Below are positions 1-6,854 of a DNA stretch of 13,264 nt, one piece after another; the stretch's first letter is position 1; every line of letters starts with the position of its first letter. Source of the DNA: an uncultured bacterium (GTDB lineage: Bacteria > Bacillota > Clostridia > Lachnospirales > Lachnospiraceae); the NCBI GenBank assembly GCA_905214365.1, contig CAJMMH010000046.1, positions 1 through 13,264 of the forward strand, in the 5' to 3' direction. The notes under the pieces are model-generated. The model searched no databases and was not told the DNA's origin. It saw only the letters and a list, made by a program, of their open reading frames with translations. Position numbers and translations under genes: made by a program.

Positions 1-1935
1 ACCTGCGCGAAGCTTGCACTGCAGATTTCTGTCAATAGTATTTATCAGCCGTACTATTTTGAGCGGAATAAATATTATGAAATGACACTTCTGAATGATT
101 TTCAGCAGTACCAGAATTACTCCCCGGTTGCAGATGAACTGTTCCTGTATTTTAAGGGACAGGAAGCGCTGTTTCATTCTGAAGGGTATAAGATTGGTCT
201 GGATGTGTATCTGGATCGTTATGAGGAAACAGACCGGCTGGAACTGAAGCGGATTTTGGAAAATCCGTCCAGTCCCTGCTATGCCGCCTCTTCGGGAAAG
301 AGCCTGTTTCTGTTCCCAATTGCGACGATGAACTCCGGACTGAAGCCTAATGCCATGCTTGGCCTGGTAGTGAGCAGTGAGACGATGGAAGCGCGTCTGC
401 GTACAGTGTGCGGCGAATTGAATGGGGCGATTGCCGTTTACGCGGACGGCGTTCTGCTGTATCGGAACGGAGATGAAGAGGCGCTTTCCGATCCGAACCG
501 GGCGATGACGGCAGGAGACGGAACCTTCCGTGTCTGCTATGCGGTCGGAAAAACGATGTTTTCCTCGTTCCTTCCGCTGCAGATTCTCCAGATCCTTGCA
601 ATGGTTCTATTTGTGCTGGCGCTGGCCGCCTTTTTTGCATACCGCTCTTACCAGCCGCTGCTTTATCTGGTGCAGAAGCTGAAGCAGAATATTCCGGAGG
701 GAGAAGAAGCGCAGTTTGCGAGTAAGCTGGAGGAAATCAACTACCTGATGGAGTCTATGCTCAAAACCAATACGGAAACCAGCCAGGAACTGAAGGAAAA
801 ACAGGAGCAGCTGAAAAAGAATCTGCTTCTGCTTGTGCTGAATGGAAAGTATTCATTTGATATTCAGCCGTATCTGCAGCAGATGGATCTGAAGCTGCCG
901 GGCAGCTGGTACTTTGTAATTGAAATTGGTTTCCCGACGGCTCCGCTTCCGGCAAAGGGAATTGCTGAGCAGCTGCAGAAGTTTATTGACCAATTGTCAG
1001 ATGTGCAGGAACAGAGCTATGTTTATGGAATCCGGGAGCCGGGGCAGCCGGTTCTGTCTGTGGTCTGCAGCATTGACAGCCAGGAGAAAAAAGAAGAATT
1101 GATAACAGATATCAGTGATCTGGCAGAGTCAGTCGCGCGGGGGACGGCAATTGGAGTCGGAAACTGTTACAATACGCTTGCCAATATTCCGGCGTCGTAT
1201 CTGGAGGCAGTTGATCAGATGCATCAGGAGCAGGAAAAGCTCCGAAAGTCTGCCGGAGAAGATGCGCGGTATGAAAATCAGGGGCAGTCTGCGGCATTTC
1301 ATCAAACTGATTTTTATTTGCTGCACTGTGCGCTGATCAATGGTGATGAAGAGGCCGCGCTTGCCGCGCTTTCGCAGTATGTGGAGCTGCTGCGCCGGGG
1401 TGCACCGTCGTTTCTGATGCAGCAGTATCAGTTTACAGTATTTTTGAGCGAGTTTACCAAAACGGCGCATGAGCTGCAGATTGAGCTGTCCAGGCAGTCA
1501 GTCAGTCTGATGCTTGCATCCAGGAGCATTGATCAGTTCGCAGCATCTGCGGAAACGATGGTCGGCCGTTTCTGCCGGAGGGTACAGGAACAGAAGGAAC
1601 GACTGAAGGATGATGAGACCTGGCAGGTAATGAAGTATATTAATGAAAACTTTTCATCCTATGAGTTGTCGATGGAAGGAGTGGCGCAGGTATGTGGCGT
1701 CAGTCCGGCAGTTGTGCGGACAGCGGTTCAGAAGCATACCGGGCGCAGCTATAAGGACTATTTGATTGAGCTGCGGATGGAGTACGCAAAGAAGCTGCTG
1801 GCAGAGGAAGGACTGACGGTTGCGGAAACCTGCCAGCGTGTCGGATACAGCAATATTTCTTATTTTATTAAGGCATTTAAGGCACAGAACGGCGTGACTC
1901 CGGCCAATTACAAAAACGGAAAGAGCGTGACCTGA
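1..1935 (+). CDS. Membrane-anchored AraC-family transcriptional regulator, 5' truncated by window edge
   Basis: The frame is open from base 1, before the first ATG at 82, so the true start lies upstream of the window. The visible protein has an extracytoplasmic-looking N-terminal region. A hydrophobic segment follows at about bases 575-650 (core LAMVLFVLALAAFFAYRSY). A polar, partly coiled-coil linker is encoded around 690-830, then a long middle domain, and the last ~105 residues form an AraC-type double helix-turn-helix (MEGVAQVCGVSPAVV and TVAETCQRVGYSNISYFIKAF, ending GVTPANYK). Known relatives in Firmicutes sense an external ligand through the N-terminal part and bind DNA with the C-terminal part; they often control sugar uptake or utilisation genes. 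No ABC transporter or glycosidase gene is visible here, so its target is probably upstream of the window. The middle domain is not recognised. The class call is firm; the ligand is unknown. Confidence 0.9.
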   Translation, partial: TCAKLALQISVNSIYQPYYFERNKYYEMTLLNDFQQYQNYSPVADELFLYFKGQEALFHSEGYKIGLDVYLDRYEETDRLELKRILENPSSPCYAASSGKSLFLFPIATMNSGLKPNAMLGLVVSSETMEARLRTVCGELNGAIAVYADGVLLYRNGDEEALSDPNRAMTAGDGTFRVCYAVGKTMFSSFLPLQILQILAMVLFVLALAAFFAYRSYQPLLYLVQKLKQNIPEGEEAQFASKLEEINYLMESMLKTNTETSQELKEKQEQLKKNLLLLVLNGKYSFDIQPYLQQMDLKLPGSWYFVIEIGFPTAPLPAKGIAEQLQKFIDQLSDVQEQSYVYGIREPGQPVLSVVCSIDSQEKKEELITDISDLAESVARGTAIGVGNCYNTLANIPASYLEAVDQMHQEQEKLRKSAGEDARYENQGQSAAFHQTDFYLLHCALINGDEEAALAALSQYVELLRRGAPSFLMQQYQFTVFLSEFTKTAHELQIELSRQSVSLMLASRSIDQFAASAETMVGRFCRRVQEQKERLKDDETWQVMKYINENFSSYELSMEGVAQVCGVSPAVVRTAVQKHTGRSYKDYLIELRMEYAKKLLAEEGLTVAETCQRVGYSNISYFIKAFKAQNGVTPANYKNGKSVT

Positions 1936-1958
1936 CTCTGTACTGCCGCCGCAAAGTA

Positions 1959-1967
1959 TGATATACT
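1959..1967 (+). promoter_or_regulatory. Extended -10 promoter element ahead of the HAD gene
   Basis: TG-A-TATACT fits the extended -10 pattern TGnTATAAT. No good -35 is seen 16-18 bp upstream. The hexamer lies between the AraC stop codon and the foldback repeat, so a transcript from here would start at the repeat's edge and carry the whole repeat in its leader. Inferred from sequence alone. Confidence 0.4.
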
Positions 1968-1968
1968 G

Positions 1969-2132
1969 TAGAGCGTGTTTGAAAAATCATTCCCGCAATC
2001 TGCACGTCCCAATTTGCGGTATCTTTTGCCCAAATTCGGTTGTCGTAGCCCACTACGACGCCTTCATCTGTGCAAAACCTTCCACAAATTGTGACGCACA
2101 TCTTGCAGAAAGCCTTTTTCAAACACGCTCTA
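1969..2132. repeat. Family A foldback repeat, full length (MITE-like, 164 bp)
   Basis: The element begins TAGAGCGTGTTTGAAAAA and ends with its exact reverse complement, giving 18-bp terminal inverted repeats. The centre is GTCGTAG-CCCA-CTACGAC (2042-2059). The two arms are each 80 nt, equal in length, and counted by hand 59 of 80 positions can pair without gaps. The outermost TA on both sides could be a TA target duplication, as made by IS630/Tc1-mariner transposases, although TA is also part of the inverted repeat, so this is ambiguous. There is no transposase and no credible ORF inside. It sits between the extended -10 and the ribosome binding site of the HAD gene. A partial second copy at 8585-8614 supports a dispersed repeat rather than a local regulatory hairpin. 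Confidence 0.85.
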
Positions 2133-2176
2133 GCGGTGAAAATGATGGCAGACAGCCGGAACAGGAGAGTAATACG

Positions 2177-2830
2177 ATGAGATACGATCTGGCAATTTTT
2201 GATCTGGACGGAACAATATTAAATACACTGGATGATCTGGCGGCAGCGACCAATGCGGCACTTGCTCAGTCGGGTTACCCGCAGCGGACAATTGATGAGG
2301 TACGCCGGTTTGTCGGAAACGGAATCCGGCTTCTGATTGAGCGGGCGGTTCCGCAGGGAACCAAAAAAGAGGATATTGACCGGGTACACCGGGACTTTAC
2401 CGCATATTATAAGGTACATTGCGCAGATCAGACAAAGCCGTATGACGGCATTGAAGAATTAATAAACGGTCTTCGTGCCGCCGGATGCCGGACAGCAGTG
2501 GTATCCAACAAAGCGGATTATGCGGTGCAGGAGCTAGTTGTTCAGTATTTTCCGGGATTGTTTGATTACGCAGTGGGAGAACGGGAAGGAATTTCACGCA
2601 AACCATCGCCTGATTCGGTCAATGAAGTACTGCGGAAGCTGGAAGTGAGCCGGGAACACGCCGTTTATATCGGCGATTCCGATGTAGATATTGAAACAGC
2701 GGCCAATGCCGGGATGGACTGCTTAAGCGTCAGCTGGGGCTTCCGGGATATTCCGTTCCTGAAGGAACATAAAGCGTCCCGGATTGTCAGCAGCCCCAGA
2801 GAGCTGGGTGATATTATTCTGCAGCGATAA
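2177..2830 (+). CDS. HAD-superfamily hydrolase, phosphoglycolate phosphatase-like
   Basis: A 217-residue HAD phosphatase of subfamily IA, the usual length for phosphoglycolate phosphatase and related enzymes. Motif I is DLDGT with nucleophile D9 and acid/base D11. Motif II ends in S110 (VVSNK). The motif III lysine is K142 in RKPSPD. Motif IV is GDSDVD at 166-171. An alpha-helical cap lies between motifs I and II (about 15-90). It should remove phosphate from a small cytosolic metabolite; 2-phosphoglycolate from DNA repair is the textbook substrate, but sequence does not fix it. The start is ATG 2177, nine bases after GGAG (2164-2167). The frame stays open back to 1958, but that extension only translates the foldback repeat. 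The last 17 bases overlap the convergent ridA gene. Confidence 0.9.
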   Translation: MRYDLAIFDLDGTILNTLDDLAAATNAALAQSGYPQRTIDEVRRFVGNGIRLLIERAVPQGTKKEDIDRVHRDFTAYYKVHCADQTKPYDGIEELINGLRAAGCRTAVVSNKADYAVQELVVQYFPGLFDYAVGEREGISRKPSPDSVNEVLRKLEVSREHAVYIGDSDVDIETAANAGMDCLSVSWGFRDIPFLKEHKASRIVSSPRELGDIILQR

Positions 2831-3188
2831 CTTCAACTTCGCACAGAGCGCCCTTCGGCAGCGCGGATACTTCAACGCAGGAACGAGCAGGCTTTGTTGC
2901 TGTGAAGTACTTGCCGTATACGGTGTTGAAGGAAGAGAATTCCTTCATGTCGGTGATGAAGCAGGTAGTCTTTACAACGTTGTCGTAGGTCAGTCCGGCA
3001 GCCTCAAGAACAGCGCCGACGTTTTTCATAACCTGCTCTGCCTGCTCAGCGATCGTTGTGCCGACCAGAATGCCGGTTGCCGGATCAAAGCCAACCTGAC
3101 CGGAAGCATAGAGAACACCGTTTACCTTGATTGCCTGAGAGTACGGGCCGACAGCAGCCGGCGCCTTGTCTGTATGAATGATTTCCAT
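2814..3188 (-). CDS. ridA: RidA family reactive enamine/imine deaminase
   Basis: A 124-residue protein of typical RidA (YjgF/YER057c/UK114) size, complete. RidA proteins are trimeric cytosolic enzymes that hydrolyse reactive enamine/imine intermediates made by PLP enzymes such as threonine dehydratase, protecting other PLP enzymes from damage. Family landmarks are GPYSQAI (14-20), YASGQVG (27-33), the late segment KPARSCVEVSALPKGA with the conserved arginine at R102, and an acidic residue in CEVEV near the C-terminus (E117 or E119). The substrate-binding arginine defines the deaminating RidA subgroup rather than the Rid1-7 variants. GAAAGGAG lies just upstream of ATG 3188. It is transcribed toward the HAD gene, and the 3' ends overlap by 17 bp with no terminator between them. 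The name follows family membership. Confidence 0.92.
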   Translation of the reverse strand: MEIIHTDKAPAAVGPYSQAIKVNGVLYASGQVGFDPATGILVGTTIAEQAEQVMKNVGAVLEAAGLTYDNVVKTTCFITDMKEFSSFNTVYGKYFTATKPARSCVEVSALPKGALCEVEVIAAE

Positions 3189-3323
3189 AATAAAAAGCTC
3201 CTTTCGTATTGGATACGGTAAAATACAGGCAGACTAGTTCAAAAACGCTATACTAGTGTCCGCCTGCGGAGCGGGATGCTGCCGGTACTGCATGACTTCA
3301 GACCGGAAACACGCTCTGCCATC

Positions 3324-3352
3324 AGTATATAAAAAAAACGGGCGTTTGTAAA
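3324..3352 (-). promoter_or_regulatory. Sigma-A type promoter for ridA
   Basis: On the minus strand a -35 TTTACA (3347-3352) is separated by 17 bp from a -10 TATACT (3324-3329). It would start transcription near 3317 and give ridA a leader of about 130 nt. The leader includes paired ACTAGT sites (3233-3238 and 3252-3257) that can form a 6-bp stem. No riboswitch class is recognised. Confidence 0.6.
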
Positions 3353-3364
3353 GCGGGCGGGAGA

Positions 3365-3384
3365 GGTTTATCTGCGGATAAACC
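3365..3384. repeat. Perfect 8-bp inverted repeat between ridA and the M28 gene
   Basis: GGTTTATC-TGCG-GATAAACC is a perfect hairpin with a 4-nt loop. No T-run follows on either strand, so it is not a classical terminator. It lies just upstream of the family B half copy and behind the ridA promoter. It could be an operator for one of the flanking genes or part of a degraded repeat. Confidence 0.5.
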
Positions 3385-3397
3385 GGCAATGTGCGCT

Positions 3398-3478
3398 GCG
3401 TGCCGCCGCAAAAATTTGAACACATCTGACAAAAAATCTTCTCGTAAAATCAAGCACAAAAAGATTCCGAGAGTACAT
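3398..3478 (+). repeat. Family B repeat, half copy
   Basis: This stretch ends GATTCCGAGAGTACAT, the family B terminus. It aligns over about 80 bases with the reverse complement of the left arm of the full copy at 12253-12415. Shared landmarks are CAAAAATT, GACAAAAAATC and the terminal ATTCCGAGAG. The opposite terminus (CTCTCGGAAT) is absent upstream, so only one arm remains. It ends 23 bp before the M28 peptidase start codon, so any M28 transcript starting upstream would carry it. Confidence 0.75.
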
Positions 3479-3501
3479 TATGAAAATAAGGGGGAAGCAA
3501 C

Positions 3502-4785
3502 ATGGGCGCGGAACAAATCAAAACAGAAATAAGCGGAAATCGCATGTATGAAATGGTGAAGTCGTTTTCCTATATCCGCGAAGCGGGAACAGAAGGCGAG
3601 AGGCGCGCGGCGGATCAGCTTGCTGCATATCTGAAGGAAATGAATGCTTTCGGGAGCGCGTTGATATCCGTTTGCCGCGAGTCATTTTCTTTTTCAGCGA
3701 TGAAGCAGGAAAAAGCGTCGCTGACGGTATTGGAGCCGTATCAGAAGACATATTCTGTCACGGTATGCCGGGGAGCGGTCAATACGCCGGATGGAGGGAT
3801 TACCGCACCATTTGTATATGTTGAGGACGCGGATGAAATCAGCCTTGGCGGTGATCTGAATGGAAAAATTGTGATGCTCAATCGTCCGGGCGCAGACAGG
3901 CAGGAGGTATGGACGCAGCTGCTTCAGACAAAAGCTGCTACGGTTTTAGTGGTGTGTGGATCGCTGTTGGATGTAAAGGAAGATCAGACAGCGCCTGCAG
4001 TCGGGATCGGAGCTGCATCCGGAACGCTTTGTGCGGCAGCGATTCATGCGTCCGCAGCGGCAGAGCTTGTCACGGAAGGAGCAGCCGTGGCTCATCTGGA
4101 GGCAGTGCAGAATCCGAAAACAAAAAGGTCTGAAAATCTGTCGGTTCGTCTGGAGGGAAGCGAAAAGCCGGATGAAGTTCTTACACTGACCGCGCATTAT
4201 GATTCCGTACCGGCAGGGCCTGGGGCATACGACAATATGTCGGCCTGTGCCATTCTTGCGGAGCTGTGCCGATATTTTGCAAAAAACCGTCCGCAGCGTA
4301 CCTTAGAATTTGTCTGGTTCGGCGCAGAAGAAACCGGCTTAAAAGGAAGTATTGCCTATGTAAAAGCTCATGAAGAAGAATTCAAACGGCATATCGTCAA
4401 CCTGAATGTGGATCTTGCCGGTCAGCTTCTCGGCGGAAATGTACTTGGCATTACGGCATCCGAGGCGATGGCAAAGCGGCTGAAGACTGCGGCACAGACA
4501 AGCGGGATCGGTTTTCGCGTCAAGCGGCAGATCTGGTCGAGTGATTCCAACAGCTTCGCATGGAAAGGCATCCCGGCAATGACACTGAACCGGGATGGAG
4601 TCGGCATGCACACACGGTTTGATACTGTGGATCTGATTTCGCCCTGGTCGCTGGAGCGAAGCGCGCTTCTGCTTGGCTGTATGGCAGAGATACTGGCAGA
4701 TACAGAGCAGGATTTTTCTGAAGAAGAACGGAAAATCCCGGAGGAATTTTCCTTACCGCTGACACATTCCTTTCAGAATGCCTGA
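3502..4785 (+). CDS. M28 family zinc metallopeptidase (aminopeptidase-like)
   Basis: A 427-residue M28 peptidase. All five expected di-zinc ligand positions are present: H232 (HYDS), D244 (AYDN), the E276/E277 pair (FGAEE, one catalytic and one ligand), D304 (NVDLAG) and H370 (MHTRFDT). Residues about 100-205 lie where other M28 enzymes carry an inserted protease-associated-type domain, and fit one loosely. The family removes N-terminal amino acids from peptides. There is no signal peptide or membrane segment, so the enzyme is predicted cytosolic, probably serving peptide turnover. The start ATG 3502 follows a GGGGGAAG ribosome binding site. The gene stands alone: ridA diverges upstream and the HTH gene converges downstream with a 62-bp gap in which no terminator is evident. 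Peptide specificity cannot be read from sequence. Confidence 0.88.
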   Translation: MGAEQIKTEISGNRMYEMVKSFSYIREAGTEGERRAADQLAAYLKEMNAFGSALISVCRESFSFSAMKQEKASLTVLEPYQKTYSVTVCRGAVNTPDGGITAPFVYVEDADEISLGGDLNGKIVMLNRPGADRQEVWTQLLQTKAATVLVVCGSLLDVKEDQTAPAVGIGAASGTLCAAAIHASAAAELVTEGAAVAHLEAVQNPKTKRSENLSVRLEGSEKPDEVLTLTAHYDSVPAGPGAYDNMSACAILAELCRYFAKNRPQRTLEFVWFGAEETGLKGSIAYVKAHEEEFKRHIVNLNVDLAGQLLGGNVLGITASEAMAKRLKTAAQTSGIGFRVKRQIWSSDSNSFAWKGIPAMTLNRDGVGMHTRFDTVDLISPWSLERSALLLGCMAEILADTEQDFSEEERKIPEEFSLPLTHSFQNA

Positions 4786-4847
4786 CGGCGAGCAGAGATC
4801 AATACAGGTCTTTGCGGATTTAAATACAGCGGGATTCTGGAGATTTG

Positions 4848-6572
4848 TCACTCAACAATCGGCGTAATCATGGTTTCGATGGCCCGGCACAATTTTGGAT
4901 GGTGGATTACAAACTGGATTGCCGGGCTGCTGTTTTTGGAAATGACAACAAACCGGCCTTCGCAGATTCGGATCTGGATATTCAGAAACGGCGCGGATGA
5001 AGCCGTTTTCAGCTGATAACCGGCGTGCGCGTCCGCAAACTGTCTGGTCAGCTCCATATGCCATTCGTAGGTTTCCCAGGAATAGCTGATTTCATCCTCC
5101 AGAAACAGATCAGCCAGAAACAGCTTCATCGGGTGGGCCTGAAATTCTGTTTGAGAGAGTAGCGGCACTTCATCCGAAAGCTGCGCGGAGGTTAAAAATG
5201 TTTCCATAAACTGCCGCTCATGAAGCACTTCTTTGCGGATCTGCGCGGCAGCGGCAGGAGAAATCCGGTTCTCAGAAAGAATTGCTTCCAGGCAGGCTTC
5301 GTCCAGCGTATAAAGAGGAAGGGATCCAAGGATGCCGCGGCAGTTTTCCGAAGAACGGTTCTGCATGAAAAACTGCCGGAACTGCGCGGCAGAATCCGCA
5401 CGATAAATTTTCATCAGCGGTCTGGCATGTGCTTTCATGTCAGCCGCTCTTCTTTTATAATAGGAAACTTCCTCTTTCTTTTTGGTCAGATAGTAGCGAC
5501 CGTTTTCGTGAGAACCGGCAATGGCTTCTCCCCAAAGAGCAGCAGATCCGGATACCTTCAAAAAATGGCAGAATATGGAATTCTGCACGCTGTTCAGGTA
5601 GTACGGGCTGATCTGTCCAGTCATGTACATAGGAATCCAGCTCTCCAGACCGAGCATCATTTCGTAAAATGGCCGGTCGATATTGTGGATCATATCCAGA
5701 TGCAACCCTTTTTTCAGCATCATTGCCATGCCGAACATCCATTTTTTCGGAAAATCCGGATCCTTTGACATTTCCTCTATCGGCATATCGCTGTACATCA
5801 CAACCGGTTCCACGGATTTGGATAGTACGGTTGCCTTCAGAAAATCGAGTTCTCCGTTCATAAATTCCCGGATCCCATAATAAGAACGGGAAGTAGGAAA
5901 CGAGATTGGCGAGGTAGGAACCTTCAGCTCATCAAAATGGATCGAGCGGATGTAGTCGTTCAGATCAAACTGATCCAGCTTTTCCAGAAAATCCCGAACC
6001 GGACCGGTATTGGTGTCTGTATCGGACAGCAGCCACTCGGCAAGCCGTGCCGTGCAGGAATCAGGGTCTGCAAGCTCTTCCGGAGACGATTCGGTTAAAA
6101 TTGCAAGCTGGCGGATAGTTTCCGCAGTCAGGCGTCTGGAAAGAATGCGTGCGGTTTCCCGGCAGAATGCTTCCGGATCAGACGGTGTGCGGCTTCCGGA
6201 GCGGATCCGGGACAGATAGGACGAATCGTAATTCAGCGCACGCGAAAGCTCGGCAAGACTGACCGGACACGCGGAAAGAAGCGCATCGAGATGGGCGGCC
6301 ATCTGTCTGCCGCGCGGAACAGACGTTTTGAGAATTTCCTGAAAGCGGGCAAGCACGTCTGCCTCGGTCAGACTGACATTTTGCTTTTGTGCCAAAAGAC
6401 TGATTCCACGCGCCAGAAGATTCATCTGCGGGCTGTCCGCGGACGGAATGCGGCTGCCGCTGCGGTAACGGCTGATCACTGCCGCAGAGACGCCGGACGT
6501 GTCAGAAAGCTCCTGCGCGCTGCATCCAAGCTGATCGAGATATTGATTTAACTGTTCAGAAAAAGAAATCAT
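4848..6572 (-). CDS. Large regulator-like protein with two tandem XRE-type HTH domains and an unrecognised C-terminal region
   Basis: A 574-residue protein. Two similar helix-turn-helix units stand about 87 residues apart: ISRYRSGSRIPS (33-44) and LSRIRSGSRTPS (120-131), each preceded by a Cro/C1-type helix pattern (SAQELSDTSGVS and SLAELSRALNYD). The remaining ~420 residues match no domain I recognise. They include a charged, conserved-looking stretch around 280-330 (GLHLDMIHNIDRPFYEMM, then LESWIPMYMTGQISPYYL). There are no membrane segments, so it is probably a cytosolic DNA-binding protein whose C-terminal part senses a ligand or partner. The start is ATG 6572, because GGAGG stands seven bases upstream; an in-frame TTG at 6596 has no such support. 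A consensus promoter precedes it. It diverges from the secreted-protein gene, its most likely target by position. The HTH call is firm; the function is unknown. Confidence 0.82.
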   Translation of the reverse strand: MISFSEQLNQYLDQLGCSAQELSDTSGVSAAVISRYRSGSRIPSADSPQMNLLARGISLLAQKQNVSLTEADVLARFQEILKTSVPRGRQMAAHLDALLSACPVSLAELSRALNYDSSYLSRIRSGSRTPSDPEAFCRETARILSRRLTAETIRQLAILTESSPEELADPDSCTARLAEWLLSDTDTNTGPVRDFLEKLDQFDLNDYIRSIHFDELKVPTSPISFPTSRSYYGIREFMNGELDFLKATVLSKSVEPVVMYSDMPIEEMSKDPDFPKKWMFGMAMMLKKGLHLDMIHNIDRPFYEMMLGLESWIPMYMTGQISPYYLNSVQNSIFCHFLKVSGSAALWGEAIAGSHENGRYYLTKKKEEVSYYKRRAADMKAHARPLMKIYRADSAAQFRQFFMQNRSSENCRGILGSLPLYTLDEACLEAILSENRISPAAAAQIRKEVLHERQFMETFLTSAQLSDEVPLLSQTEFQAHPMKLFLADLFLEDEISYSWETYEWHMELTRQFADAHAGYQLKTASSAPFLNIQIRICEGRFVVISKNSSPAIQFVIHHPKLCRAIETMITPIVE

Positions 6573-6621
6573 AGGAAAACCTCCGAAAACGATCAAAAAT
6601 CAGTGATGAAATCCTGTCGCT

Positions 6622-6651
6622 ATTATACCCGGCAAAAGCAGGAAATGTCAA
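6622..6651 (-). promoter_or_regulatory. Consensus sigma-A promoter for the tandem-HTH gene
   Basis: On the minus strand TTGACA (6646-6651) and TATAAT (6622-6627) are both perfect consensus hexamers, with an 18-bp spacer. The predicted leader to ATG 6572 is about 45 nt and ends in a GGAGG ribosome binding site. A promoter this strong in front of a regulator gene suggests it is either abundant or held down by repression. Confidence 0.75.
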
Positions 6652-6763
6652 TGTCGGTTACATTTTGCCGGGCGTACTGGAAGGAAAACTTCCGGTGCGC
6701 CCGGTTGCCAGTTTTGTCAGTGTCAGAGCCGGTAACTGTCTTTTTTCTGCATCCTTTTTCTTC

Positions 6764-6769
6764 TATAAT
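6764..6769 (+). promoter_or_regulatory. -10 element for the secreted-protein gene
   Basis: A perfect TATAAT precedes the secreted-protein start codon by 85 bp. The -35 region is only a T-run and does not match TTGACA, as expected for an activator-dependent promoter or for a chance -10. It lies about 115 bp from the divergent promoter of the HTH gene. Confidence 0.4.
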
Positions 6770-6854
6770 GAAACTATCAGAAAACAATATCAGATACATG
6801 TCCGAAAGCTGTGTGCTGACGGGCGTGCAGCCCAAAAAAGCAGGAGGAAGAGGG

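Noticed and set aside
1958..2176. Upstream extension of the HAD reading frame from 1958
   Set aside because: It translates the foldback repeat, has no ribosome binding site, and ATG 2177 gives the exact family N-terminus with a good GGAG.
2784..3221. 145-residue plus-strand frame over ridA
   Set aside because: It is antisense to a clearly recognised RidA protein and shows no family features or ribosome binding site.
4786..4847. Terminator between the convergent M28 and HTH genes
   Set aside because: No stem of useful length with a T-run was found on either strand in this 62-bp gap.
6573..6596. TTG start 24 bases upstream of the tandem-HTH gene start
   Set aside because: GGAGG is placed correctly for ATG 6572 and would lie inside the longer coding sequence.
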